A stretch of 64,000 nt of DNA from Tubiluchus corallicola (Eukaryota; Priapulida; Priapulimorpha; Priapulimorphida; Tubiluchidae): contig JAQGDQ010000037.1 of NCBI GenBank assembly GCA_030141605.1, positions 129,001 to 193,000 on the forward strand. The letters are read 5' to 3'. The position numbers were made by a program, and so were the translations under genes. The notes below the pieces were generated by a model. It was not told the DNA's origin, did not search any database, and was given only the letters and a program-made list of their open reading frames with translations. Of this stretch, positions 23,301-34,555 are shown piece by piece (the stretch's first letter is position 1; each line of letters begins with the position of its first letter).

Positions 23301-25272
23301 TTTTCTTGGGGCATACAATCATTCGATGGCACCAAGTGACAGGTTCGCCAATGGGGACAGGTTCCAAGACTCCTAGGTGGACGTCGCGATCGATATCTGC
23401 TTTGACTTGTTTCTGCCAATGCAAGGCGACTGGGATGGGGTTGTGATGTGCCACGGGGGTGGCATCAGAATTCACCATGAGTTTCAAAGGGGGCCCTTCC
23501 ATAAGTGGGAGAGGTTGGTGCTCACATATGTTGAATGTGCTTGCCTTGTAAGTGTCAAGGAGGTACTGTCTCAGTTTTGGCAAATTTTCTTGCGTTGGTG
23601 AAAATGGCAGTTGGGAGGGTGGTGTAGGTGGCAGCTGTCGTCGTGGACAGTGGCACTCAGATGTCAAACCACTACTGTTTTGTTGGGGTTTGGATATGTC
23701 ATGTGTCTCAGATGAAGTGCTGTTTGATGATGATATCTCTAGCGTGTTGCACACCTCACCAATCTTTGGAAAGCTTTCTGTGATCATTCCGAGTGCAATA
23801 CAAGCTTCACGGCTAATGTATAATTTGTTTGAAGTATCGGTGACATATACGATCTGCCTGGTTTCCAGTTGTTTGCCAGCCGTAGATGTACCAGTGAATC
23901 TTAGGATAGCAGCGCCAAGGATGTTAATTCCACGATCATTTGCAGCTTGCATGCGCATGGTGACAGGTATGAGATGTTGCTCTGATATGCCTATGCGAGT
24001 GAGGATTTTAAGGCTGCACAAGCAACTCTGGCATCCGGTGTCTGCTATTGCTGAAATTATACAAGAATTTGGTTGTCTGCCACAGCGAAAACCAAGGGCT
24101 GTGTAGTCACTTGGGTTTATTGACATGCGCAGTGTAACAAATGGTTGAGGCTTCGATGGTTGGCGTAGCCAACTATTACACATCTGGTCATATAGGTGAT
24201 GACTAAGGGGAACTGTACGACGGCTATTTTTTTCATGTACGTGTGGTGTAAATGAACACAATGTATCGAACACAGCTCCCTGTTCACCCAGTGAGGTGGA
24301 TTGTTCACGACCTCTGTCACGGTCTGGAGCAGCATGTTTTGGCTTATTTCTAGATCTACATACCGGAGCGAAATGGTTTCTGCGACTGCAATATGTACAG
24401 GTTTTGCCGAAAGCTGGACATTTGTCCAGTCGTAATTGAAAATCAGAACCACTTCCATGACCGTGCCTTCCACAGTGGCTGCATGGTTCAGATGTTTTAT
24501 CTTTGGCTAGATTGCTTGTTGTTCGTCTGTATGAGCTACGCACTGCTTCAGCATTGTGGGTATCGAAGAGTTTTGAAGCAGATCTTTTTCCAGATTCTCT
24601 GCTTTCAATTAGCATTAATAATTCTTCGATTTCCATGACTTGATTTTTGTCGCCGAGAATGTCCAGTTGGATTTCTGGATCTGCGATGCCGCGTGTGATA
24701 CAGTCACGAATTATTTCGTTGGTATAGCTGACACTGGTGTCGCACTCGGGACATTTCACTTCATAATTGCAGATGCCGGCTTGTCCTCGTAGACGGGCGC
24801 AGAATGCACGGATAGGTTCTTCACGGTCTTGTCGCATATCATGCAATGCTACACGAGCCACCATGGTGTTCTCAACGCGAACAGCGAGCTTTTTGATAGC
24901 ATTAAGAACTACATCTTCTGCTTTGCCACTGAGACTGCCACCAGCAGAACGAGTGAGATCTTTACGTAATGTTTCATCACAACATTCTAATAATTGAATT
25001 ACTCTGTCTTTACCAGTGATACCAGTGGCATCTACGTATTCTTGCCAACGTGTGGTAAAATATGCCCATTCTTCGCTGGTACCGGCGGCAGATACAGTAG
25101 GCCTTTTCACTTTTTCAATTTTCGCAGTTGGAGCAGAATGTGCGGGTGGTGCCGCCTCTGTGTTCGTGGTGTGACTACCACGATGTATTTGCAGGAGTTC
25201 GAGAACGATAGCCTCCGACAAGTCCTCTGTTGCATAATTGCAGCCAGTAATTGGGCATTGAACAATTGGCAC
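20341..25272 (-). CDS. Ty3/gypsy Gag-Pol polyprotein, single ORF, 1643 codons
   Basis: Domains in order. An N-terminal C2H2-like finger (C6, C11, H30, H34). A gag region. A double zinc knuckle ([10 protein letters not shown], then [14 protein letters not shown]; about residues 263-310). An aspartic protease with ADTGCQSC (about 410). A reverse transcriptase with [10 protein letters not shown] and catalytic box CIDDTLLW, in which Cys replaces the usual Tyr or Phe. RNase H ([16 protein letters not shown]). Integrase with an HHCC finger (HAAHQGV...CQECNRI) and a DDE core ([26 protein letters not shown]). RT preceding integrase places it in Ty3/gypsy. No chromodomain is seen. The first codon of the open stretch used here is GTG; the nearest upstream in-frame stop is TGA and no in-frame ATG exists near the start. 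The frame runs through the polypurine tract and stops with TGA at 20341, inside the 3' LTR. Open frames on the other strand are shadows. Confidence 0.93.
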   Translation of the reverse strand: MPIVQCPITGCNYATEDLSEAIVLELLQIHRGSHTTNTEAAPPAHSAPTAKIEKVKRPTVSAAGTSEEWAYFTTRWQEYVDATGITGKDRVIQLLECCDETLRKDLTRSAGGSLSGKAEDVVLNAIKKLAVRVENTMVARVALHDMRQDREEPIRAFCARLRGQAGICNYEVKCPECDTSVSYTNEIIRDCITRGIADPEIQLDILGDKNQVMEIEELLMLIESRESGKRSASKLFDTHNAEAVRSSYRRTTSNLAKDKTSEPCSHCGRHGHGSGSDFQLRLDKCPAFGKTCTYCSRRNHFAPVCRSRNKPKHAAPDRDRGREQSTSLGEQGAVFDTLCSFTPHVHEKNSRRTVPLSHHLYDQMCNSWLRQPSKPQPFVTLRMSINPSDYTALGFRCGRQPNSCIISAIADTGCQSCLCSLKILTRIGISEQHLIPVTMRMQAANDRGINILGAAILRFTGTSTAGKQLETRQIVYVTDTSNKLYISREACIALGMITESFPKIGEVCNTLEISSSNSTSSETHDISKPQQNSSGLTSECHCPRRQLPPTPPSQLPFSPTQENLPKLRQYLLDTYKASTFNICEHQPLPLMEGPPLKLMVNSDATPVAHHNPIPVALHWQKQVKADIDRDVHLGVLEPVPIGEPVTWCHRMIVCPKKNGQPRRTVDFQALNVHATRETHHTQSPFLQARSVPPNMKKTVLDAWNGYHSVPIRAEDRHLTTFITLWGRYRYKTAPQGYIASGDGYSRRYDEIVSHVPRHTKCIDDTLLWSPTIKESFFQAIEWLDICGRHGITLNPDKFIFAEDTVEFAGFEITPNSVRPCRRYLQAILKFPTPKNITDVRSWFGVINQVSYAFSMADRMLPFRALLKPGTPFTWNAQLDEIFNESKALIVQEIEDGVRIFDKTRPTCLATDWSKSGIGFWLLQKHCKCPKSTPFCCRTGWKITLVGSRFTTPAESRYAPIEGEALAVADALQKARYFVLGCTNLTIAVDHKPLLKIFSNRSLDDMPNPRLRNLKEKTLRFKFQVIHVPGAKHRAADGISRHPSCPGHAGDMPLPDDIATIRQDTNITLPNLPTFLLEGIRCQETPSDSFETSLICSAATKLANFKSVTWDMVRVATTSDTTMNLLRDIIETNVPEARQEFPAPIREYYQFREHLHTIDGVILYKERIVIPPCLRDTVLSSLHAAHQGVSSMISRAESSVFWPGITTAISALRSRCQECNRIAPSQPAAPPVPPVLPVYPFQCICADFFHYKGVYYLVVVDRYSNWPIVERSPIGATGLIACLRRVFVTYGIAEELASDGGPEFISFQTRQFFSDWGVHHRLSSVAFPHSNCRAELGVKTVKRMIMNNTGPQGDLNTDLFQRAILQYRNCPDRDTKLSPAQCLFGRPIRDFIPIIPGRYQPHNTWQESLLAREEALRNRHMKASERWTEHTKRLPPLVVGDKVHLQNQTGKHPTKWDKSGIVIEVRQYDQYVIKVDGSGRVTLRNRRFLRKYEPIHPPRPSISIDTDLAYNDRCLPVEKPATSTTLPPKTNQRPNNSTLVSPKHMDFKQTDKPVGPEDPLPNLSTPSHMPLTTIPDNSKPVDKSIDPPSTASAPPNPVIPLRRSTRQRTTPQWHKDFDMSGNLVSYQSSTYATSVQDLGGDRGS
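20354..20362 (-). other. Polypurine tract
   Basis: On the minus strand AGGGGGGGA sits immediately before the 3' LTR start TAGAGG, the expected primer for plus-strand DNA synthesis. It also encodes Gly codons of the polyprotein. Confidence 0.8.
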
Positions 25273-25287
25273 TCTTCCGCCTGATCA

Positions 25288-25614
25288 TAAATAACTATGG
25301 AAGTTTTTGCTGAATCAATCAAAGTGGTTTATTTATGATATTGCAGCAATGATCAGGCTGAAATAACAACAACAAAATAATTACATATAATACTGCCATA
25401 CCGCATAAGTACAAATATAAATGTTTCGAATTATGCTAATTTAAGAATTGTTCCTTTAATCGCAAAAGTATAACTGCAAATAATATACCGTTCTAAATGT
25501 TAAACATCTGCTCGACACTGCATGGAGTTCTTATTGTTAAATGTGTTAAGAATTGCCTCGTGGCAAACAGCAATACGGGTGCTCTTCATATGGTGAAATC
25601 TTCAAGATCCTCTA
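25288..25614 (-). repeat. 5' LTR of the Ty3/gypsy element
   Basis: The right copy of the LTR, identical to 20027-20353 apart from one g/c difference. It contains the presumed promoter of the element, but no convincing TATA box could be picked out. Confidence 0.92.
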
Positions 25615-25619
25615 ATAAA

Positions 25620-26297
25620 TAAACTACGCACCAATACAAAATTTAAGCAAGACTCGGAATCCGAAAACTATATCTTCTTTTTATACATTATCACCTAGTA
25701 CGATCGAACTTTACTAAATTACGTATCAGTGCTCATAACTTGTATATATAGAAAAATCCGACATTGTTTACCCAAGATACAATTGCAATGAAAGAAAAAT
25801 TGAAGGTGAAATGCATTTTGTAGTTGAATGTAAAAATTACCATGATCACATGATTACCATTACCACAAATTTATTCAGTGTTATTGCGAAAATTTTCTCT
25901 GTTTTTATAAATCTACCTAATGGATCAAATGGACCATTAATATTAATGGGCCAAAAAATTTTGCTTCTAAAAAGTTTGAAATGACAAATTTAGTGTCACA
26001 ATTCATTACTGACCGTTTTATAAAACGAAATGTGTAAAATTGAGTTTACCTAATATTTTAGTTAATAATGTAAGGTTCTAATGTACACTGTAATTCTAAT
26101 GCTTTTCTTTAAATGTAGTTTACCAGAATTTTGAATAATGCTAAGCTCTACAGTATAAATTTGTTGAAAATTGTAATTTTATTTCTAAAACTGTTAGAGT
26201 ACTAGAACTTTGAGGCTGGAACAAATCTTGTAACATAACATAATATAACGTAATGTAATTGTAATATTTAGCTATTGTACATACTGTTAATTAGTAC

Positions 26298-26299
<2 letters not shown>
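25620..26299. other. Intergenic flank of the Ty3 element
   Basis: AT-rich. A short tail-like (TAACA/TAATA) stretch at about 26232-26262 may be a LINE 3' end. Otherwise nothing is seen. Confidence 0.35.
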
Positions 26300-26347
<48 letters not shown>

Positions 26348-26412
26348 GTTATTATTGTTATTATTGTTGTTATTGTTGTTATTGTTGTTATTGTTGTTAT
26401 TGTTGTTATTGT
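26300..26412. repeat. (ATT)n grading into (TTGTTA)n microsatellite
   Basis: A pure ATT run is followed by units in which G replaces A in alternating triplets. It lies about 320 bp upstream of the FAXDC2-like start codon, possibly in its promoter or 5' untranslated region. Confidence 0.9.
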
Positions 26413-26731
26413 GTTGAATGACGTTCATACCCCATACGTGGATTTTTGTCTGTGCAGTTTTTCTTTGCTCACTTATAATGTATTACGTTGTATTTGTAAT
26501 ATATTGGTGATGAATTGTATAATTGTAATATGTCAGATCATCAATAAAATAAATGTATTAACTTTTGAGTCAACTCAACTCTCGTACGTAGGCAACAAGA
26601 AGCATGTTCTATCACCCCAAAAAGTCGCCATTGGCATGCGTGCAATCTATAAAATTATCAAGAAAATAAAGTTATACAGTAATTGTATATTCTGTTATTT
26701 CTTTCACTTACACGTAGAATCGCAGATCAAA

Positions 26732-29700
26732 ATGGATATCGCAGAAACTAATGAAACGTACAGCGACCTCCAGCGGCGGTGGGATGAGATGCGTTTTGGT
26801 TTATTTCGTGGAAACGACTTTTTAATGTTTATTACCGGTAAGAACAGCAAACACCTATATAATTAATTAATTATTTATTTTTAGTTCCGACCCAACTCTG
26901 ATACTTGGGAGTCGCACGCGATACCATAGGGCCAATTCCTAATCTTGATTTTCACGGTTTTAGAAAATTTAAGCTTGTTTTTATAACAGCTTGTTTCTGT
27001 GAATGATCCTTAAAATTAAGCCTACTTACAGTATCATGTTCTAAAACTCTTTATATAAGATATTCCAAAAAACATTAAAACAGGCAAAATAAAATAACAT
27101 ATTAAAATACCTATTGTGAAAAGGTTTTTAAAGTGGAAAAGTTTTCAATTTAAACTTAAAGATATTAAAATTAACTAATTCATACGACGGCGAGTTTAAA
27201 AGAGACTCGCTTTAATAAAATTGTTCGCATTTTTCGCGTTGTTATAACCCCTTGCTTAAAAGCGACGACATAACAACCCACTGCTGCAGTTAAACAAGTC
27301 TCACGGTGCATAAATGCTTATTCTAATCTTAACGTTTTGACATTTTTAGCTTTAAACGTAGGATTATTGATGCTCTACTGGAGTATTGGAGGTTTTCAGT
27401 ATTTTATGGATATAACGGGAAAACCGTACTTTCTGTACAGATACAAAATACAAAAAGACAAGAAGGTGAACAAGAACATTTTCATATCCATGTACTTGTA
27501 TAATTTTGTAATAACATAGTCTTAATTTTTTCTTGTGCAATTACTTACAGATATGGCCTGGATTAAAATGAGTAATTAAAAGAAATCCTTGATAAAATAA
27601 AGGCGAATAAAACGCTTTTCATACCCATGTACTTGTATAATTTTGTAATAACATTGCTTTAATTGTTTCTTGTGTAATTACTTACAGATATGGCCTGGAT
27701 TAAAATGAGTAATTAAAAAAATCCTTGATAAAATAAAGATGAATGAAACATTTTTCATACCCATGTAACTTGTATAATTTTGTAATAACATTGCCTTAAT
27801 TTTTTCTTGTGTAATTACTTACAGATATGGCCTGGATTAAAATGAGTAATTAAAAACATCTTTGATTAAATAACGTCAGAGTGAAAGCTTGTACATCAAC
27901 TTTCTGTTGCGTTGCAAACTTTCCAGTTTAACACCATCTTGATCTAGTAGTGCACAAAAATATCTGGAAAAACTGACGCATTCTTTCTTCTTTTTAGCCT
28001 GACGTATCGAAGTTGCCTTCAATCGTAAAAGTCGTTTTAATCAACGAATTTCTTGTTACTTTACCGATGACAATATTGCTCTTTCATGTAGCTAAGTGGA
28101 GGGGATGTAGTTTTAACAGTGAAGAATTTCCGTCTGCTTTCGTTACCATCAGAGATATTGTAGTGTTTATTTTCATTGAAGAAATAGGCTTCTACTACGC
28201 ACACAGGTAAGTTTGCTTTGTAGGTGTATATCACATGGCAAGAATGATGTGCGGTAAAGTGTATGCTACCACTTAATACTGTGTTTCTGTAACTTATTCA
28301 CTCCATTGCTTATGAAATAGTTTTACTGCTAGAGAAATAAAATTTGGCACTGTTAGGTCAGTGACCTAAAGTCAAAGTCTAAAGACGGGTCAGCTCCTAA
28401 AATCATTATTTTCTAGTTTTGCGGAAAATATAGAAAGTTATTGAACAATTTCTCTGCATACAAATCAAGAAAACACTGCTGAGCATGACATCCTCAAAAC
28501 TCTGACGTTTTTCAAAAGTTGCCAACGTAAACAAACCACCGCTTTAATAAAAATTCGTTTATATGAAATCTTCTCGATAATCGATTCATCAAAAACTTCC
28601 GGTGTTACTATTAAACTTCAGCTGATGAAATCGCTTACAGAGTGCCAGGACAAGCTTGGCCAAGAAACAACACCATTGTGACTGGATGTTAGAAAGAACT
28701 CACTGAGCACGAGTTAGGCTACAACGACTAAGCTCACTAAGCAAGAAATAACTATTATGTCATTTTTATAGGAGTTTCCATCATCCCTCAATCTACAAGC
28801 ACATTCATAAGCAACACCATGAATACACCTCTCCAACGGGATTAATAACCATGTATTGCCACCCTATTGAGCACGTCATAGCAAACTTAGGACCACCCAT
28901 GCTAGGTCCAGTCATCATGCAGTCTCATGCTTTGACCATGTTCATATTTTTGGTAATTGGAACAATTTTCACCATTAACGACCATGCTGGTTACCATTTT
29001 CCGATGATGACGTCACCAGAGGCCCACGATTTTCATCACTTAAAGTAAGTTTTGTGCTAATCAAAATGCTTTATTGTGTTTGTCAGATTTACAATTGGCT
29101 TTAATTGCAGCCGAATTGCAATAACAAGAATTAATACTTTTGTTTTAGTTATATTATTATAATAATTATTATTATTATGGAGATCGTAATTCATCAAACA
29201 GCTAAAAAATTGACAGCCAGAAATCCACTTTTCAAGGCAGGGTATGCTTACTCCATGTGGTTACGGAGGGACTGGAATCTAGCTGAATATCAAGGATAAT
29301 TATCTAAGATAGGATATCAAACCAATAGAGATGTCTTATCCACGTTCGGATGTGGCTATCTATATATATATCTATATCCATCATCAGAGACATTCATCCA
29401 CTAATTAACCAGGTTGACGTTACTTAACTTGAGTTGCTAAACCCACACCGTAAACATGACAAAATTGCTACAATGTTGTCACAACATGTTTTGCAAATAT
29501 TGAGACAATATGAAAATGTGGACTTGCCACAACATTGTTCCAATATTTTTGTTAATATTTTTTTCATGTTGTGATAATATTTGCAAAAATGTTGTCACAA
29601 CATTGTAGCAAGATTTTTTGTGCTGTCTGGGATATACGTTAAAGTTAATGTTATTGCCATGCAATATCAATGTTATTGCTATATAATATACAGGGTGTAA

Positions 29701-29875
29701 ATTTGTCTTTAACAGATTTAACGTTAATTATGGGCCTCTAGGACTGCTGGACTGGCTGCACGGAACAGATAAAATGTTCAGAGAATATAAGCAATTTCAA
29801 CGACATCGCATCTTGGTTGGACTGACACCAATGAGTGAGCAATTTCCTGATGAAGCTAAGCAAAAGAAAAGATAA
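26732..29875 (+). CDS. FAXDC2: FAXDC2-like membrane fatty acid hydroxylase, complete, 5 exons, 287 aa
   Basis: Predicted CDS: 26732-26837, 27350-27465, 27998-28206, 28772-29044, 29716-29875 (864 nt with TAA). All junctions are GT-AG and phase-compatible. The protein belongs to the fatty acid hydroxylase/sterol desaturase superfamily, ER membrane di-iron oxidoreductases. The histidine boxes are HRSFHH (143-148, split across exons 3 and 4), HKQHH (156-160) and HDFHH (229-233), with HPIEH and the GYHFP segment between them. Hydrophobic helices lie in exons 2 and 3 and before the third box. The N-terminal LQRRWDEM and ITGKPYFLYRYKIQ segments and the C-terminal GLLDWLHGTDKMF are typical of vertebrate FAXDC2. 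It is somewhat shorter than human FAXDC2 (about 333 aa), mainly at the N-terminus. Substrate is unproven; the family acts on sterols or lipids. The upstream frame before this ATG is not used because homology starts at the ATG. Confidence 0.9.
27460..27872. repeat. 137-bp tandem repeat, about three copies, overlapping the exon-2 donor
   Basis: Units repeat with a 137-bp period: the segment ttacagatatggcctgg recurs, with atatgg at 27551, 27688 and 27825, and the segment ccatgtacttgtataatttt recurs likewise. The first unit begins within the last bases of exon 2 of the FAXDC2-like gene, so its splice donor is part of copy 1. The equivalent positions in copies 2 and 3 read GC and AT instead of GT. 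Each copy also carries a cttacag acceptor-like motif. Confidence 0.88.
29388..29445 (-). repeat. Possible eroded 5S-like fragment
   Basis: The segment taaccaggttgacgttactt and the bases that follow it (acttgag) align with the minus-strand 5S core present at 3160-3200 (taaccaggctctacgttactt), and catccactaat upstream aligns with its catccaagtac. No body or target duplication could be found. It may be a second, old 5S-derived retroposon in the last FAXDC2-like intron. Confidence 0.4.
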
Positions 29876-30190
29876 TGCATAGAGCAGTTTAAATTACTAA
29901 ATCGTCCATTTGGATATAAAGTAAAACAATGATATGGACAGTATTGTAATCATTTACTTTAGTTTTTAAGTTACTCTCAAAGTTTAAACAAAATATTCGA
30001 TTTTTGAATATTGGATAGCATTATATTCTATGATCATCATAGCCTATAGATCAATTTAAGGAAATGCGAGGTAAGCTCATTGTAAATTGTTATTACCGGT
30101 TACAACAAGTTAGCATTATTACGTCTACGAAATTGCAACGAAATTGATAAATGTTGGTACTTAATAGGGGTAATAAATGTATGACTGAAT
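29876..30190 (+). other. FAXDC2-like 3' untranslated region with poly(A) signal
   Basis: AATAAA at 30172-30177 lies about 300 bp after the stop codon and is the first canonical signal in that direction, a likely cleavage region. Confidence 0.5.
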
Positions 30191-31292
30191 TTTATGAGTG
30201 TCTGTTTGAAAGTACGCTCAATGCACTTCATGTGACATTTGATAGGCATTCAACTCAAATAAAAAATTTCAAGTTTCATTACGCAGCTAATTACACTAGT
30301 ATTAATTAGCGTTATTGCTTATATATTATTTTGCAAATGTTGCAAGAACAAAATTTTGGTACAAGGTAGCAAACTGAGAAGCTTTGAATTTCTGCATTTA
30401 TACATACTGCTTATTTTTGTTAGATTGTAAATTTGCTACATGTACATAATTAAAATAGGAATTATTGCGGCTATATTTTTTGCGATTTTGTATTTTACTT
30501 CCTAGCTGTATACATTTTGGTGTAAACAGAGCACTTCACATCCTGTGTCTTTGCTGAGAATATAGTTCAAATAGGCTACTTCGATCACATATTTCATGAA
30601 TTTCTTTCAGGTTAGTTAACTGTTTTACATTCTCCGTAAAGGGACACTGCCCGTAAAGTACGTGGATCAGGGAAGATATCAAGAGACAACGGACTCTTTT
30701 TTTATTAGATGAAACAAACGGATTCATACTTTCTCCAACTGTAGCAATTCAAACGAATTTTATTTATGTCTTATTGTACAAATTTTTATTGCTCAGCACT
30801 TTGGCGCAATTTTTACTAGTATAGTTTAAACATATTATAAAAGTCGCCTACAATAAAGGAATTGGCATGCTTTTTAAACAACCTTTTGATTGCTCTGCCA
30901 GATCAGCGAAGCCTGTCTCTTGATCTCGAGATGCCTTATTTTGAGGTACGTATTTTACTGAAAAATATTTACAATCTGAAATCAGCTTTTTAATAGTCAT
31001 ATTATAACAGTTTGATAAATGAAATTTTTAACGGTGATGTATTAATTTTAGATCTTTGTGCATGTATTTTGCCAATTTTTATCTGTAAATAATTTTATTG
31101 TGGTAGTATTTTGTGCGTGTGAAGTAGTGGCTATTGTACATATGTAGCAGTTTTTATTTTATACACACATTGGTATAATGGGTTATTAAATGGAATAAAG
31201 TGCATCTTATCTTTTTTATCTAATCTATGTCCGTACAATAAATGCGACGGGAATTTTGAAACTTGCAGTAATCCACAAAAAACGAGACTTAA
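30191..31292. other. Intergenic, possibly 5' part of the following LINE
   Basis: No coding motif recognised. The last few hundred bases may belong to the LINE that becomes recognisable at 31293. Confidence 0.35.
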
Positions 31293-33757
31293 TTGTCAAC
31301 AATTTACTGTACCCTTATTAGTACAACTAGTAGACTAGCACTTGAGGACCTGTGGCTTGAAATTGCTTCCACCGATAACAAAAAATCTTTTATATTTGGA
31401 GTAATATATAGGCATCCAAACACCCCAGTCGAACATTTTCATGACGAATTAGAATCAGTTCTTTGCACTATCAACTCCACAGGCAAACCAGCTTATATAT
31501 GTGGAGACATTAATATAGATTTTTATCAACATGATAACAAACCATTTATTAATAAGAATCTCAACATGCTCTTCTCAAATCCATTTACACCAATTATCAC
31601 CCGACCAACTAGAATTACTGCAACGTCACACACCCTAATTGATCATATTTATACTAATAATCTTTCTACACCCATCACATCTGCCATCATTACTAACCCC
31701 ATTACGGACCACTTGCCAATATTTGCCATTATAAGAAATACTAATCTCCTGCACAAAAACATTAAAAAATCAGTCAGATGTACGAGATCATTCAATCAAG
31801 GTAACTTTTTAAGCGAGCTTAAAGTTAATATAAGTAACCTAATACTGAATGATGGCGAAGCAGACATACACTCTTACTGCTCACAATTCATGGATTCGTT
31901 TAAAACATTACTCGACAAACATGCCCCACTCAAAACGTTATCAAGAAAAAACTCAAAAACTATAGCTAAATCATGTATCACTCCCGGCATTCTCAATTCT
32001 ATTAAAACAAGAAGTCGTACGCATGCAACACACAAGTTATCCAACTCGCTGCATATGCAAAATTTATATATTATATTCTAACAAATTCTAACAAACTTAA
32101 TCATATCAAACCTGCATCCAAAAAGAAGTATTACTCTCAGATCTTGCTTGCAAACAAAAATAACATGAAGCAAAGTTGGAACACTATCAATGAACTTCTC
32201 AAAATTAAAAAAAAGACGACTAGTATAATGCCAACTAAAGTTTGTTACCAAGGCACAACTTCATGTGACCTGCACCATAAAGCTAATGCTTTTAACAGTT
32301 TTTTTTGCAAACATTGGTATATCATTGGCATCAATCGATCTATCCATCGTTATTATAAAGTTACTTTTTTCTAAAACAAATTTAGTTTTATGTTTTATTA
32401 TGTCATAAATCTCGATTCTCGACAGAAATCGACAGTGTCTTACTTGGGCTGCCCATGTACCACACTGCTTTTCCGCAAATTTAGCACATGCGTTTTACCG
32501 GAAGTGACCTACATCGGCTAGTGTATTAATCAGCGCCCTACAATTAAAAATGAATGAAATTTATAAGCTTGAGTTAGCGAAATTCATGTTCAACTATAAA
32601 AAGGGCATTCTACCTAAATTATACAGCAATTATTTCAGAAAGATTAGCTGACGTTCACCAGTATTCTACGAGAGCAGCTACCAAACAAAACTATTTTCAG
32701 GAAAGATTTAACACAACAAAAGGTCTACAAACTTTAAAATACAATGGTACAATTCTATGGAATACTCTTTCAGATGATCTTAAGCAATCAACTAGTATCT
32801 GTCACTTGAGTAAATTATATAAATATCAACTCTTGCGAATTTATTACCGAGATTAACTACATAGAAGCGTACAGTATTTTGCAACAACTTTTATTCCTTT
32901 TGCCCACTATAATAAGTTGTCTAACTGCGTGCAAGAGCAATTACTGTTATAGCAGGTTTAATTAACTTCAATATTTAATTTGTTTATTGTCTAACTTCTG
33001 TAGATCATTTTCAAAGTCTGGACTCCAATTGTCAATCTCTTCATGCAGTCATGCAGGTAATTTTTTGTGCTTTAACTATCTGCCTATTTATTTTACCTCA
33101 GATCATCAAAAATCGCTCTGTAATTTTTTAATGACTCTATACATTCGCTTGCTTATGCGCGACTATAACACACAACTTACAATATTGTTTACAATGTAAT
33201 TTTTTATTCCTGTTGTTTTTTCCCTGCATGTTATGCTTTTTGTTATGTAAATTATAACTTCTGTATGTCTGTGCATGAAAATTAACGCCCAATTTAATAT
33301 ACTTCAATATACCAATATATAGATAAACCTGATTCTCGGTTCTATTATTTACATGATAGTTTATTTTTGACTGTCTAAGAATTATGCTTGTGTTATAAAG
33401 TATATGTCAGTTGCCATTGTTCTTATGTTTCTGTTGTCAGATTTTTATTTTCAGTTCTTGTTTGATTTCTTTTTTATTATGCACTTATTATTACTGTGTA
33501 TGAACTGTATTAACACGTTATAAGCATATCAATTTAATGTCATTCGTAACAATTAAATTTTTATTATAAGCAGTACTAACACTAATACACTGTAGCATAG
33601 CGCTTATAAAAATGTTCCTGACTAACCATGGGGCAGCCGACTAGATGACCAATTGGTGTTTTGCTGCCCTTTCTTGACATTCTTGTTTCCAAGTTAATTG
33701 TATTATAACTGTGCGTGTGTTGCAAGGTAAATAAAAAGATTATAATTATTATATAGG
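31293..33757 (+). mobile_element. CR1-like LINE with internal deletion of RT
   Basis: A long open stretch at 31293-32081 encodes the apurinic-type endonuclease: FGVIYRHPNTPVEHF, YICGDINIDF, RPTRITATSHTLIDHIYTN, ITNPITDHLPIF. It is followed by the EN-RT linker (NNMKQSWNTINELLK, ANAFNSFFC) up to about 32320. RT is absent; about 200 bp of unrelated-looking sequence follows. Then the polymerase C-terminus appears at about 32540-32855 (IYKLELAKFMFNYKKGILP, STRAATKQNYF, LWNTLSDDLKQS). The 3' untranslated region ends with a GGGCAGC...GCTGCCC hairpin (33631-33670) and an AATAAA/ATT-rich tail near 33757. The 5' end is not determined. Confidence 0.78.
33631..33670 (+). other. LINE 3'-UTR stem-loop
   Basis: gggcagc at 33631 pairs with gctgccc at about 33663 across a loop of about 25 bases, close to the 3' tail. 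Such 3' hairpins are recognised by the reverse transcriptase in L2/CR1-type elements (family knowledge); function here is inferred. Confidence 0.5.
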
Positions 33758-34100
33758 CATTGATCCATTTCTTTTACGGTTAAGTGAAGGGATTTGTTAA
33801 AAACAGGCTTAAATACTTTGTTGTTTTTTAATCTAGTGGGCATATCAGAGTGACACACAAGTACTTAATTTTGGGTCATCAAAATAATGATTTACTATGA
33901 TTATTTTGGTAATTTTGGAATGTTTCTTGTAATAAGCACTTTTGCGCTGACTTTATTATTTATGATCATTTTGACGTTACATCAATTCTCATTGTGAAAG
34001 TGGTAAAAGTGTAACTAATGAGTAAGAATATATTATTTTGCAGCTTGAATATGTATTTACAAAAGTATTTACCAACTGTATTTTCAAACAACTGTCACAT

Positions 34101-34106
34101 TTTATT
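34101..34106 (-). other. Poly(A) signal for the distal MCFD2-like isoform
   Basis: tttatt on the plus strand reads AATAAA on the minus strand, about 450 bp after the stop codon of terminal exon 3b. Confidence 0.45.
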
Positions 34107-34555
34107 TGCAACATCAATATAACAAAGTTTATAAAAAAAGTAACGTACTAATGATCATTACACTGAAATATGATTCATAAATACTAACAATACATCAACA
34201 CTTTTAAAATGCTCCACCAGTCACCTTAACAAAACTAATGTAAGAAATCTATAAACCACAATTTCTTTAAAAAATAAAATGTCTGTACATGATCGAATAC
34301 CTGACAGCAGCTAACTCACAAAATTACATTCCAGATGTATACATAACAGACGAAGAAAACATAGTTCTATCTATTCTATATATAATATTAACTCAAACCT
34401 TAAACATATATATTTATATCATGATCTTTCTAGATATAGACATAAGAATACCATTCAACCATGGTAAAGTTTGGTTGCATCATATTTTTAGCAATATATT
34501 TTACAAAAAATTGAAAACATAAAAAACAAATATCACTTGACAAATCATCAAGCAA

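Larger units (their letters stand above)
20027..25614 (-). mobile_element. Full-length, apparently intact Ty3/gypsy LTR retrotransposon
   Basis: A 5.6-kb element on the minus strand: right LTR (5'), one uninterrupted gag-pol frame, polypurine tract, left LTR (3'). LTRs are near identical and the coding frame has no stop or frameshift, so this copy may still be mobile or be the product of a recent burst. It lies in the intergenic space between the divergently oriented sulfotransferase and FAXDC2-like genes. No env-like frame exists. No primer-binding site starting with TGG is evident next to the 5' LTR. Confidence 0.93.
20022..25619. repeat. Candidate 5-bp target duplication of the Ty3 element (ataaa)
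   Basis: ataaa precedes the left LTR (20022-20026, or 20026-20030 if the LTR starts at 20031) and follows the right LTR (25615-25619). Because the flank itself is a TAAA-type repeat, the exact LTR border is ambiguous by four bases. Confidence 0.55.

Noticed and set aside
20489-25284. Numerous plus-strand and alternate-frame ORFs over the Ty3 element
   Set aside because: Shadows of the 1643-codon minus-strand polyprotein, which has all domain motifs.
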